DNA from: Alphaproteobacteria bacterium
Lineage (GTDB): Bacteria; Pseudomonadota; Alphaproteobacteria; Rhizobiales; JAJFHC01
DNA length: 64,000 nucleotides
Direction: 5' to 3'
Assembly (NCBI GenBank): GCA_021775805.1
Contig: JAJFHD010000120.1
Coordinates: 62,001-126,000, forward strand
Below the pieces are notes generated by a model. That model was given only the letters and a program-made list of their open reading frames with translations. It made no database searches and was not told the origin of the DNA. A program made the translations under genes and the position numbers. Below are positions 53,807-63,094 of this stretch, piece after piece (the stretch's first letter is position 1; the number at the start of each line of letters is the position of its first letter).

Positions 53807-54516
53807 GACAGACTGTCCAACACTGCTTCGATCTCGGTAATGTCGCCGAGCACATAGTCGGCGTGAGGCGTGAGATGCTGCCGCTCGCTGGTGCCCGTCA
53901 GGACACCGATGACACAACCGGCATTGGCCGACCGGCCCATGTGAAGGTCGTGAAGGTTATCGCCCACCACCATGACCTCATGTTCCCGCAGCCCCGTTGT
54001 CGCCATAAATCCATTCACCAACCCTGGACCGGGCTTTGCGCCGTGACCGGAATCGTACCCGGCAACAAAATCGAACAGTTCGAGGATACCGAAGGGGCCG
54101 AGCGTTTCATGGGCGCCGCGTTCCGAGTCGGCGGTCGCGACCCCGAGTTTCAGACCGCGCGATTTCAGCCGCTGCAGCAGCACCGGCAGATCGGTCACCG
54201 GTGTCGTATAGGCACCGCCGCCATTTTCGAAACAGGCGTTGACCTGGTCGATGATCGCGTCCACGGCCGACGCGCGGTCGCCCAGATGGGCATGCCAGGC
54301 GGTCGCGATCTCCGCATTGTTTCCAGCCGCAAGCAAGGATCCCGAACCGACCTTGCCGGTTTCATGGTCAAAGCCGCCGACAGCCAGAAGGTCGTCCGCC
54401 AGAGTCTGATCGCCGCCGGCCACCTCAAGCGCGATGATCCGGTTGAGCGGCATCCATGTCGCGTAGTAGTCGAGCAGCGTTCCGTCCTTGTCGAACAGGA
54501 TTCCCCTAATTGTCAC
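53803..54516 (-). CDS. HAD-family hydrolase, phosphoglycolate phosphatase-like
   Basis: 237 residues. Motif I is GILFDKDGTLLDYYATWMP with the nucleophilic Asp, motif II is LKLGVATADS, and motif III/IV is KPGPGLVNGFMATTG with MVVGDNLHDLHMGRSANAG. The four-helix cap between motifs I and II places it with Gph-type phosphatases. The substrate is a small phosphate ester. It is co-transcribed with the GST downstream. Confidence 0.85.
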   Translation of the reverse strand: MTIRGILFDKDGTLLDYYATWMPLNRIIALEVAGGDQTLADDLLAVGGFDHETGKVGSGSLLAAGNNAEIATAWHAHLGDRASAVDAIIDQVNACFENGGGAYTTPVTDLPVLLQRLKSRGLKLGVATADSERGAHETLGPFGILELFDFVAGYDSGHGAKPGPGLVNGFMATTGLREHEVMVVGDNLHDLHMGRSANAGCVIGVLTGTSERQHLTPHADYVLGDITEIEAVLDSLS

Positions 54517-54615
54517 TGGTCCGTTCCCTCAAATTGTGGCCCCGACCATATCGCAAAGCTCATGTTTTGGCAGCATGAATTGCGCGGCTTCCGATCCGTG
54601 CGGGAATCGCAATAA

Positions 54616-55494
54616 TCATGCACGGAAAAAAGCCTTGAACGCCTGGAGGATTTCTTCAGGCAACTCCTCAGCAAGATAATGACCGCCGGGCAAGGCGCGT
54701 CCGCTGACGTTGTGGGCGCGCATTCGCCATAGATCGAGCGCATCGAAACAACGCTCGATGACACCATTGGCTCCCCACAAGGCAAGAAGGGGGCAGTCGA
54801 TCTTCCGGCCGTCGTCGGCCTCGTCGTGGCGCATGTCGATGGAGGCCGCTGCCCGGTAATCCTCGCAACTTGCATGCACCATGGCAGGGTCGGCAAAGCA
54901 ACGTTCATATTCCGCAAGGGCTTCATCCGTGAAGGCAGAGGTGCCAGCACTGCCGCTGCCGATCTTCATCTGCAGATAGAGGTGGCGCGTTGCATCCGAT
55001 CCGATCAGTTGTTCCGGGAACGGTGCGGGCAGGGTCAGGAAGAACCAGTGCCAGTAGGCATGAGCGAAACTCTCTGTCGTTCGGCGATACATTTCGTAGG
55101 TCGGGGCGATATCCAGCACACAGAGTTTTTCAACACGGTCGGGATGGTCGATGGCCAACCGGTGTGCAACCCGGCCGCCCCGGTCATGTCCGGCAAGAAA
55201 GTACCGTTGAAACCCGAGGGCGTCCATCACTTCGACCATGTCTTGCGCCATGGCACGCTTGGAGTAGGGCGCATGTTCGGCATCGGTTTCAGGTTTCGAG
55301 GAATCGCCATAACCACGCAGGTCGGCTGCCACCACAGTGTGGCTCTCGCTCAACGCGGGCGCCACCTTGTGCCACATGGCGTGGGTCTGGGGGTATCCGT
55401 GCAGGAGCAGGAGCGGCGGCCCCGACCCCGCCACGCGCAGATTGATTTCCGCGCCAGCGGTCACAATTCGTCTGTGATCGAATCCTTCAAACAT
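54616..55494 (-). CDS. Alpha/beta hydrolase, haloacetate dehalogenase-like
   Basis: 292 residues. The nucleophile elbow is GHDRGGRVAHRL (Asp, with the two Arg of haloacetate dehalogenases), and AYWHWFFLTLPAPFPEQL supplies the His-Trp pair lining the halide pocket. EDYRAAASIDMRHD may supply the pocket Tyr, and GGHYLAEELPEE the catalytic His. These residues match fluoroacetate dehalogenases, though epoxide hydrolases share some of them. Cytosolic. The sequence cannot prove which halide, if any, is released. Confidence 0.8.
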   Translation of the reverse strand: MFEGFDHRRIVTAGAEINLRVAGSGPPLLLLHGYPQTHAMWHKVAPALSESHTVVAADLRGYGDSSKPETDAEHAPYSKRAMAQDMVEVMDALGFQRYFLAGHDRGGRVAHRLAIDHPDRVEKLCVLDIAPTYEMYRRTTESFAHAYWHWFFLTLPAPFPEQLIGSDATRHLYLQMKIGSGSAGTSAFTDEALAEYERCFADPAMVHASCEDYRAAASIDMRHDEADDGRKIDCPLLALWGANGVIERCFDALDLWRMRAHNVSGRALPGGHYLAEELPEEILQAFKAFFRA

Positions 55495-55655
55495 GGTGTC
55501 CCCTCGATGGCGCCAAATCTCGCAACCACGTTATGATGAACACGTGCGACGCAAACCGGCAAGGGCGGAAAGTGCACCCGAAGTGTCATGAGAACGTGGG
55601 CAACTGAAAGGCAGTTCGAAAATGGCCCTGAGACCTTGCAGAGCCTCTCCAGGCT

Positions 55656-57236
55656 TTATTTTCTCCTGAACCGGACCCAATAGAAGCCCGATGCAATGTT
55701 GCGGACCTCAAGGGTATCGACAGCGTCACCGGCTTTGAGCTGGCCCGTAACATCGGCGTTCACCCAGCCTTCTCCCTTCACGTACCGGATCGGCTGCTTG
55801 CGGATATTGACACTGGCATTGGCGACAAGAATGTCACCGGTTTTGGGTTGTTCGCTATCGGGTTTGCCTCGTACATCGAAGAACTTTTCTTTCCAGGTTT
55901 TGCCGAAGTGCGATCCCACGTAGACCCAGCCTTCGGAACCCTGGGTGGCGCGTGATATCTCCTTCACGAATGGCATCAGTATTTTCTGCGTCTTGGAGCC
56001 CAATGCCGGATAGATCGCTTTGAGTCGCTGTGAAGTCGATGCCTGTGCCTGTTTGTCAAGACGTCCAAAGAGTGCTTCCAGCGTCAGGGCGGCATTGTAT
56101 TTGCCGTTGTCGTTTCGCGAGGACTTGAGCACATCGAGCACTGTCGACACGGCTCTTGGATCGAGCAGCGCCACCGCGAGGTTGGTCGCGTGTATCCTCA
56201 TTGTCTTGTCGCGGTGACCGACGAGCCGGGTCAAGGCGGCTACGTCCTTGTCACTTAGCAGACCCTGGAGTTCCTTGGCACTGGATCTCCCCTCATTGAG
56301 CATGTTCCACAAGGCAACCGTGGTGCCAAGAGCAATCCGGTAAGCCGATTTTCGCTCGCGAAACACCTTCATGAGGGGCGGTACCGCTGCAGTGCCGAAA
56401 TTCCCCAGAGCCGAACGGGACCCCCGCCGCAACACCACGTCATCGGACGCCAGGCCCTTTATCCAGAATTCGATCGGATAGGTCCGGTTTGCGGCTTTTG
56501 CGCCTGGAACCAGACCGGCAAACTTCCATGGTCCAATGTTTCCTTGCCGGATCGAAAACCGGGTTGTCTCAGGAACCGCATGAAAGCCGGTGGGACCGCC
56601 ACAAAAGACCTGCCCTATGGGCTCGTCCTTGTTGCTGGCATGGTAGATCGCCTTGGGGTCGTCCGGATCGTACCACCAGTCGAACTCCTTGCCGTTGCCT
56701 TCATTGTCGAAATACTCGAGCACATGGCGGTAATGGACCTGTATCACCGGTGCTTCCGTCGTGGTGGCAGAACCTTCCAGCGGATCCAATTCGACGGTCA
56801 GGCAGCCGATCTGTTTCACGTCCTCCTTCGATATCTTGAACCGGTAGGTTTTGTTGACAACGTCCCAGCGGTGAAACAGCGCCGACTCGGCTCTCACGAC
56901 GATATTGGTCTTTTCCTTGAATTCACCCTGAATGAGCCCTTCGACAACTTGCACGGCCGGGGGTTCGGGAGGCGGTGCGACCTTGGTCAGGATCAGGAAC
57001 AAAACAATCGCGACACCGCCTGATCCGGAAACCGACCAGCTAAGCCATTTGCCGCTGACCCGTGTACCCAACGCGGCAAAAATGAGGCCGAGCCCGCCGC
57101 AGAACAACAGCCGGACATCGGCCGTCAGCAGAGCCTTTTCTTTGAACAGATAAATGGAAACAGCAAGCAACGCCGCACCAACGCCAAGCGTGACCCCTGA
57201 CATCCAGACAGGCACTGAGCTTTTCTTTTCGGGCAT
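55656..57236 (-). CDS. Membrane protein with repeats and a C-terminal SH3-like domain, function unknown
   Basis: 526 residues from the ATG at 57236. Three hydrophobic helices occupy about residues 10-85, then a large extracytoplasmic part. A middle region resembles HEAT-type helical repeats (GTAAVPPLMKVFRERKSAYR, HATNLAVALLDPRAVSTVLD). The C-terminus (ILVANASVNIRKQPIRYVKG onward) looks like an SH3b domain. No known family is recognised. A 20-bp palindrome overlaps its promoter region at 57253-57272. Confidence 0.7.
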   Translation of the reverse strand: MPEKKSSVPVWMSGVTLGVGAALLAVSIYLFKEKALLTADVRLLFCGGLGLIFAALGTRVSGKWLSWSVSGSGGVAIVLFLILTKVAPPPEPPAVQVVEGLIQGEFKEKTNIVVRAESALFHRWDVVNKTYRFKISKEDVKQIGCLTVELDPLEGSATTTEAPVIQVHYRHVLEYFDNEGNGKEFDWWYDPDDPKAIYHASNKDEPIGQVFCGGPTGFHAVPETTRFSIRQGNIGPWKFAGLVPGAKAANRTYPIEFWIKGLASDDVVLRRGSRSALGNFGTAAVPPLMKVFRERKSAYRIALGTTVALWNMLNEGRSSAKELQGLLSDKDVAALTRLVGHRDKTMRIHATNLAVALLDPRAVSTVLDVLKSSRNDNGKYNAALTLEALFGRLDKQAQASTSQRLKAIYPALGSKTQKILMPFVKEISRATQGSEGWVYVGSHFGKTWKEKFFDVRGKPDSEQPKTGDILVANASVNIRKQPIRYVKGEGWVNADVTGQLKAGDAVDTLEVRNIASGFYWVRFRRK

Positions 57237-57633
57237 AGCTAACCTCCTCCGAAATATAGAAAATTCTATATTCGTACGTCCGCCAGCCCGACAGAGTATC
57301 GTGCAAGTATACTCCATTTGGATAACTAATTCATGATCATAAGTAACATTGGATCAATTCATTTGCTCCATTTGGAATTGTTTTCTCTGGATGGTCGTGC
57401 CGAGAAAGTTTGCCTTCAAGCCGATTTCAGGCAAAAAAATGTCCAATTTTCTTGAACACTGGTAACCGGTCGGCTCAATTGACCGCACTTCCGCTTAAGG
57501 TTTTGATCAATTGCCGCAAACATGGCATTCCCATGCTCAAACGAGGATGCGGGCGGCAGAGTGCGGTAGCGAACTTCGCCGTGACTGACGTCGAACCGAT
57601 TGCGCTCTGAAATGCCGATGGAGACTCGACCAC
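57237..57633. other. Divergent intergenic region, 397 bp
   Basis: AT-rich spacer between divergent genes. Apart from the palindrome at 57253-57272 I see no gene, repeat or terminator. Confidence 0.5.
57253..57272. promoter_or_regulatory. 20-bp palindrome, candidate operator
   Basis: AATATAGAA-AA-TTCTATATT is a perfect inverted repeat 17-36 bp upstream of the start of the gene at 55656-57236, where promoter elements are expected. A dimeric repressor or activator site is likely. Confidence 0.55.
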
Positions 57634-58242
57634 ATGACGCGTACAATTGCCTTTCTTCACACCGCGCAGTCGAATGCGGATCTCTTCGAGAGTGCTGCCC
57701 GTGACCTACCTCTGGTGCGCAGCCATCTTGTGCGCGACGATCTTCTGGCACGCGCCGTGGACGCAGGGTTCCTGACTTTGGAAATTCGTGAGGAAACGAG
57801 AGCGCTTCTGAGCGGGCAGGCGGAAGACGCCGATATCGTGCTTGTCACCTGTTCTACCCTCGGACCTGCCGCAGATGATCTGGGTGACCCGTGCATCAAG
57901 CGAGTCGACCGGGCCCTGGCGGAAGCAGCCGTTGCTGCCGGCAAGCCCGTCAAGGCCCTCTGCACGGTACCTTCGACGCTCGGTCCCACAAGCGATCTGT
58001 TTGAAGACGTCTCGGCCGGTACCGGCGTCGCTGTTGATGTCAAACTGATCGATGGTGCCTGGGCTCATTTTGAACGCGGCGACACACAGGCCTACTTTGA
58101 AGCGATCGCCGAGGCCGCCGACCGTTTGGCTAGTGGAAACGTCACTATTGCCCTGGCTCAAGCATCGATGGCGCCAGCAGCAAGTTTGTGCCGTAAAGCA
58201 ACTCCGTTGACGAGTGTGAATACGGCCTTGGCCCAGCTATAG
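57634..58242 (+). CDS. Asp/Glu racemase-like protein
   Basis: 202 residues. It has the aspartate/glutamate/hydantoin racemase fold: IAFLHTAQSNADLFESAARD, IVLVTCSTLGPAADDLGDP with one catalytic-type Cys, and VTIALAQASMAPAASLCRKA. The second canonical Cys is replaced by Ala in AQASMAP, as in several non-racemase relatives, so a true racemase is uncertain. Cytosolic. Confidence 0.78.
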   Translation: MTRTIAFLHTAQSNADLFESAARDLPLVRSHLVRDDLLARAVDAGFLTLEIREETRALLSGQAEDADIVLVTCSTLGPAADDLGDPCIKRVDRALAEAAVAAGKPVKALCTVPSTLGPTSDLFEDVSAGTGVAVDVKLIDGAWAHFERGDTQAYFEAIAEAADRLASGNVTIALAQASMAPAASLCRKATPLTSVNTALAQL

Positions 58243-58275
58243 GTGTGCTCTGCCGGCCGTCTGGCTGCGGGTTAT

Positions 58276-58989
58276 TCAGTCTCCAGCGAGAAACACTGTC
58301 ATGGCCCATGTGCCATCGTGTCTTACAAAGTGGGCGCGATAGTCCACAGCACTGCGCAGAAAGTCTTCATGGACAAAACCGGTTTTGCCGGAAGCCAGCT
58401 TGATTTTCGTAAAGCGCGTACCGTCTCCACCTTCCAGAACAGTGACGATATCGTGGGAAAGGCGTGCCAGCACCCGGCCGTATAGGCTTGGTCGCTGCCG
58501 CAAGGCGACGGAGGTCCCTACAACAAACCTTGTGGCAAAGACATCGTCGTCTGGCTTCAGAGGGACTGTCCATGTGTAAGGCGCGTGAAATTCGTTCTTG
58601 CTGGCAAAACGGCCGCCCAGGCGAAGGACCGTCTCCAGGGCGTCCCAATAGTCTTCCCGCTGTTTCGTTGCCTGATGTTTGTACTCTTCCGCCATGTCCT
58701 TTTCGGAAAGTGTCAGAAACTTTCGAAAATCGTCGCGGCCACTGTGCCCTCCGAAACTCAGATGGATGTCCAAGGACGCCTGAGAAACTACAAACTCCAC
58801 GTCCCGACGGGCAATCGCATCGAGCAATCGCGTTCGAAAACGCAGGAACGATGGATCCTTGTATGCCTGGTCCACGGGCAGAGCCTTGCGTGTCGCGTCC
58901 GCCGCGGCCGGATTGGCGAACAACGTGACGGTGATCATCATCAAAATGAAACATAGGCCGGTGAAAGCGCTGGTTTTTGTGTTTTTCAT
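58276..58989 (-). CDS. Secreted SH3-domain protein
   Basis: 237 residues from the ATG at 58989, with a signal peptide (AFTGLCFILMMITVTLFANP). The middle part has RRDVEFVVSQASLDIHLSFG, and the C-terminal third has the SH3b pattern VALRQRPSLYGRVLARLSHD and KLASGKTGFVHEDFLRSAVD. Probably a periplasmic binding or wall-associated protein; no enzyme motif is seen. It lies 26 bp after the HutD gene. Confidence 0.7.
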   Translation of the reverse strand: MKNTKTSAFTGLCFILMMITVTLFANPAAADATRKALPVDQAYKDPSFLRFRTRLLDAIARRDVEFVVSQASLDIHLSFGGHSGRDDFRKFLTLSEKDMAEEYKHQATKQREDYWDALETVLRLGGRFASKNEFHAPYTWTVPLKPDDDVFATRFVVGTSVALRQRPSLYGRVLARLSHDIVTVLEGGDGTRFTKIKLASGKTGFVHEDFLRSAVDYRAHFVRHDGTWAMTVFLAGD

Positions 58990-59015
58990 GCGTGGCCTGT
59001 CTAAACGGACAATCG

Positions 59016-59636
59016 TCAGAGCGGCGAGGGATCGCGGAACTCGACAACAACGGCACGACACATTTGTGCCGGGGCGGCAGGGCCACGAAACTCGAGATGG
59101 TCAGGGTATCCCTTCGAGATCAGGGTGTCGCCGATGCCAAGCTCATAAGTCTGACGGCCGTCATCGACGGTGATCGGATCTCCCTGAAGAAGTGTCGTTG
59201 TCGAAGAATATGATCGCCGGGTCTCGTGTGGTGTTGATCGCGTCAGGTCGACAACGTCCACGATGACGGACACCTTGCTTGGGTTGTATATCACGTTGAA
59301 ATTCCCGATCGGGCCGTCGGTCAATCGGCCGTCGACCATCCAGTCGCCGCTATAGGCGGCGGGCTGAAACAGTGTTTCCAGGCTTACGGTACCGTTCGCA
59401 CCGGCATCGAGGACGAGACCGTTCCCTGAAATCATCATGCTGACACGGTCGAAGCCCGGGAACCGCGAAAAAGGACCGTCGCGCGCAACATCGGCGATGC
59501 TGACACGCCACAAGTAGTCGTGACCTTTGGCATTTTCCGGTTCAGTTGCGATTTCCGTGGTTGTGCCGCCGCCATTCTTCCATGTCATCGTCCGGCAGTC
59601 GTCAGCCCTTACGATGCGCAAAGGTCGGCGATCCAT
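59016..59636 (-). CDS. HutD/Ves family protein
   Basis: 206 residues. The characteristic start RIVRADDCRTMTWKNGGGTT and DYLWRVSIADVARDGPFSRF, then GFDRVSMMISGNGLVL identify the HutD/Ves cupin-like family, often found with histidine-use genes. No hut genes are visible, so its role here is unclear. It is co-directional with IlvD upstream by 35 bp and may share its transcript. Confidence 0.85.
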   Translation of the reverse strand: MDRRPLRIVRADDCRTMTWKNGGGTTTEIATEPENAKGHDYLWRVSIADVARDGPFSRFPGFDRVSMMISGNGLVLDAGANGTVSLETLFQPAAYSGDWMVDGRLTDGPIGNFNVIYNPSKVSVIVDVVDLTRSTPHETRRSYSSTTTLLQGDPITVDDGRQTYELGIGDTLISKGYPDHLEFRGPAAPAQMCRAVVVEFRDPSPL

Positions 59637-59671
59637 CAGGTTGGCCCGGGTAACGTGCTGGATGGCTCAGA

Positions 59672-61549
59672 TCACTCTGCCGCCTGCTGCAACTCCCGTT
59701 CGACCTGGTCGACGTCACGCACGGCGCCTTCGGATGCAGAGGTTGCAAACGCTGCATAGGCCCGCAGCGCCGGTGTCACGTTGCGGGTCCGCACTTCAAC
59801 CGGCTTCCAGGCCCCATGGCCCTTGGCTACCATGGCGATCCGGCGGTTCTGCAGCGCCGCGTCGTCGACGGCCAGATGCACCCGGCGGTTCGGGATATCG
59901 AACTCGATGATATCGCCGTCCTCGACCAGACCGATCGCGCCGCCGCGCGCGGCTTCAGGCGACACATGGCCGACGCTCAGGCCGGACGAGCCGCCTGAGA
60001 ACCGTCCGTCCGTGATCAGCGCGCAGTCCTTGCCGAGGCCCATGCTCTTGATGTAGCTGGTCGGGTAGAGCATTTCCTGCATGCCCGGACCGCCCTTGGG
60101 CCCTTCATAACGGACAACCACCACGTCGCCCGCCTTGACATCCTTCTTGAGGATTGCCTGAACCGATGAGTCCTGGGATTCAAACACCCGGGCTGTCCCC
60201 TTGAAGACCAGGCATTCCTCCGGAACGCCGGCTGTCTTCACAATGCAGCCGTCGGTTGCGATGTTGCCGTAGAGGACCGCAAGCCCGCCGTCCTGGCTGT
60301 AGGCATTTTCGCCATTGCGGATACAGCCGTTCTCACGATCGCGATCGAGGCTGTCCCATATTCGCTCCTGGCTGAACGCCTCCGTCGTGCGCACGCCGCC
60401 GGGGGCTGCACCGAAGAACTTTTCAACTTCCGGCGACGGGTCGCGCATGATGTCGTAGGTCTCGATCGCCTCGCCGATGGTCGGTGTGTGCACCGTCGGC
60501 CGTTCCCGGTGGATCAGGCCGAGCCGGTCGAGTTCGCCCAGGATGCTGAAGATGCCGCCGGCCCGGTGAACGTCTTCCATGTGATAGAGCGATGTCGACG
60601 GCGACAGTTTTGACAGGTGCGGCACGCGCCGGCTCATCCGGTCGATGTCCGACATGGTGAAATCGATCTCGCCTTCGCGCGCCATGGCCAGCAGGTGCAG
60701 CACGGTGTTGGTCGATCCGCCCATGGCAATGTCGAGCGCCATGGCATTTTCAAAACTCTTGAAGTTGGCAATTTCGCGGGGCAGGGCGGTGATGTCGCCG
60801 TCCTCGTAATACCGACGCGTCAGAGAAACGATGGTGCGGCCGGCTTCCAGAAACAGATCCTTGCGGTAGGCATGGGTCGCCAGCATCGAACCGTTGCCGG
60901 GCAGGGCGAGCCCCAGCACTTCCGCCAGGCAGTTCATGGAATTGGCCGTGAACATGCCCGAACACGATCCGCAGGTCGGGCACGCCGAACGCTCGTAGGC
61001 CGCTGCATCCTTGTCGGATGTTGCCGGATTGGCGGCCTCGACCATGGCATCGATCAGGTCGACCTTCTTCTCCTTGCCGTCTTCGAGGATGACCTTGCCA
61101 GCCTCCATCGGACCGCCGGAGACGAAGATTGCCGGAATGTTGAGACGCATGGCCGCCATCAGCATGCCGGGCGTGATCTTGTCGCAATTGGATATGCAGA
61201 TCATGGCATCGGCGCAGTGGGCATTGCACATGTATTCGACCGAGTCCGCGATCAGTTCACGCGACGGCAGCGAATAGAGCATGCCGTCGTGACCCATGGC
61301 GATGCCGTCATCGACCGCAATGGTATTGAATTCCTTGGCAACCCCGCCGGCGGCTTCGATCTCGCGAGCAACCATCTGACCCATGTCCTTCAGGTGCACA
61401 TGCCCGGGGACGAACTGGGTGAACGAGTTTGATACAGCGATAATCGGCTTGCCGAAATCGCCGTCCTTCATGCCGGTTGCGCGCCAGAGGCCGCGGGCGC
61501 CGGCCATGTTGCGTCCGTGTGTGGTGGTGCGTGAGCGATATTCAGGCAT
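59672..61549 (-). CDS. ilvD: Dihydroxy-acid dehydratase
   Basis: 625 residues, slightly longer than the usual 610-620. Iron-sulfur ligands lie in CISNCDKITPG and CPTCGSCSGMFTANSMN; MGGSTNTVLHLLAMAREGEI and TDGRFSGGSSGLSVGHVSPE are IlvD signatures. It converts 2,3-dihydroxy acids to 2-oxo acids in branched-chain amino-acid synthesis. No other ilv gene adjoins it. Confidence 0.95.
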   Translation of the reverse strand: MPEYRSRTTTHGRNMAGARGLWRATGMKDGDFGKPIIAVSNSFTQFVPGHVHLKDMGQMVAREIEAAGGVAKEFNTIAVDDGIAMGHDGMLYSLPSRELIADSVEYMCNAHCADAMICISNCDKITPGMLMAAMRLNIPAIFVSGGPMEAGKVILEDGKEKKVDLIDAMVEAANPATSDKDAAAYERSACPTCGSCSGMFTANSMNCLAEVLGLALPGNGSMLATHAYRKDLFLEAGRTIVSLTRRYYEDGDITALPREIANFKSFENAMALDIAMGGSTNTVLHLLAMAREGEIDFTMSDIDRMSRRVPHLSKLSPSTSLYHMEDVHRAGGIFSILGELDRLGLIHRERPTVHTPTIGEAIETYDIMRDPSPEVEKFFGAAPGGVRTTEAFSQERIWDSLDRDRENGCIRNGENAYSQDGGLAVLYGNIATDGCIVKTAGVPEECLVFKGTARVFESQDSSVQAILKKDVKAGDVVVVRYEGPKGGPGMQEMLYPTSYIKSMGLGKDCALITDGRFSGGSSGLSVGHVSPEAARGGAIGLVEDGDIIEFDIPNRRVHLAVDDAALQNRRIAMVAKGHGAWKPVEVRTRNVTPALRAYAAFATSASEGAVRDVDQVERELQQAAE

Positions 61550-62040
61550 GGAGCGATCCTGTCTTGAAATGCATGTTTGTCTATAATCTGCAGTAATAGC
61601 GCTTTACGGGCCGTCAAGAAACAGGAAAAGCCTGAGTCGTTGAGCGCGAAGATTGGTTTGATTGCGGCCGTCACTGTTTCCCGGACAAACGCAGCGCGAT
61701 CCGAGGTCTGCGCGCCCGTCAAGATTTTCCTTGCGTTCGCCACGCACATGCCAAATGAGGGTCGACAAGAATTATTATCGGTTTTCGGTTTATGCGGGAT
61801 GGCAAAAGTGTTCCTGATGTGGTGAAGTCCGGTGTTCTACACGCTTCGGCGTCCGCCCGCCTGCGTTACTGACGCGACGGGTGATACTGCCACTACCGGC
61901 GACACTTCCGGGTGCGACTTTGAGCACCGAACAAACTCTTGCCAAAGCCCGGATGACACGCTTGATTTGACCGTCATGTCCCGCTACCCGCTGAAAGACG
62001 GGTTAACAATAGCTATTCCACCAACCAAAGGAGCCACACC
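61550..62040. other. Divergent intergenic region, 491 bp
   Basis: No convincing gene or structured repeat is seen. A ribosome binding site AAAGGAG for the peroxiredoxin lies at its right end. Confidence 0.5.
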
Positions 62041-62694
62041 ATGAGCTTGCGCATAAACGACACGATCCCGAATCTGGAAGTCGAAACCGACCAGGGCACT
62101 TTCAAACTGCATGACTGGATTGGTGACAGCTGGGCGATCCTGTTTTCGCATCCGAAAGACTTTACCCCCGTCTGCACGACGGAATTCGGCGTCGTCGCAC
62201 AATTGTCCGACGAGTGGGCCAAACGCGGCACCAAGGTGATCGGCGTCTCCGTCGACGGGGTCGAGGATCACAAGAAATGGAAGGCTGACATCGAGAAAGT
62301 TGGCGGCGCGTCTGCCGGATTCCCGATCATTGCGGACGACGGACTGGCCGTCTCCAAGGCCTTCGACATGCTGCCGGCCGAAGCCTACCTGCCGGATGGC
62401 CGCACTCCCAACGACAGCGCCACCGTGCGGTCGGTGTTTATCATCGGACCCGACAAGAACATGAAACTGTCCATGACTTACCCGATGAACGTGGGCCGCA
62501 ACTTTGCCGAGGTTCTTCGTGCGCTGGATGGTCTGCAGACCGCAGCCAGCCAGGGTGTCGCAACCCCTGCGAACTGGAACGTTGGCGATGACGTGGTCAT
62601 CCCGACCGCGGTCAACGACGAGGACGCCAAGGAAAAATTCGGCGAGTTCGAAACCGTGTTGCCCTATTTGCGGATGACCAAACTCAAGGACTAA
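62041..62694 (+). CDS. 1-Cys peroxiredoxin (Prx6 type)
   Basis: 217 residues with AAAGGAG upstream. Catalytic Cys in HPKDFTPVCTTEFGVVAQL and the C-terminal extension with YPMNVGRNFAEVLRALDGLQ and ANWNVGDDVVIPTAV define the Prx6/1-Cys group. It reduces hydrogen peroxide and lipid peroxides in the cytoplasm. The stop codon TAA is the first three bases of a dispersed repeat. Confidence 0.93.
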   Translation: MSLRINDTIPNLEVETDQGTFKLHDWIGDSWAILFSHPKDFTPVCTTEFGVVAQLSDEWAKRGTKVIGVSVDGVEDHKKWKADIEKVGGASAGFPIIADDGLAVSKAFDMLPAEAYLPDGRTPNDSATVRSVFIIGPDKNMKLSMTYPMNVGRNFAEVLRALDGLQTAASQGVATPANWNVGDDVVIPTAVNDEDAKEKFGEFETVLPYLRMTKLKD

Positions 62695-62918
62695 AGCGCT
62701 TCACGTTTGATCGTACTCATCAACACAATTCACGGCTGCACAATGCCCTCAAAACTGTCATGCACGTGCTTGACACGTGCACCTCCAGAATTGCAACACC
62801 GGAGGTCCTCGTGTCGGCGCACGAGGACGACAATCAAGAAGGGCGGTCAAGCCACCACTCTGGTGCTGCAATGCCGATCAGCGTCAAGAATGAATCCCAT
62901 AGATCGCGAAGCGCTTTA
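62692..62918. repeat. Dispersed palindromic repeat, copy 3 (most complete)
   Basis: 227 bp bounded by TAAAGCGCTTC (62692-62702) and GAAGCGCTTTA (62908-62918), inverted terminal repeats with TA at each end. Inside, TGCACGTG/CACGTGCA (62761-62781) and TCCTCGTG/CACGAGGA (62806-62827) form perfect hairpins. Similar to 30853-31082 and 26580-26642. Overlaps the peroxiredoxin stop. Confidence 0.8.
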
Positions 62919-63094
62919 GACGACAACAAGGCCCGGTCCACGATGCTGATTGCGCGGTGACTCAATGCCCGAATCCAATGTGGGCCGCTGATGAGGAACG
63001 CCCAGCAGTTGTGCTGGGTGTAGGTTGTTGGAACACAAAACAACAGTGTCGCCGAGACCCATCTGCTCGCAGGTGTCTCGGCGAACTGTCCGTT

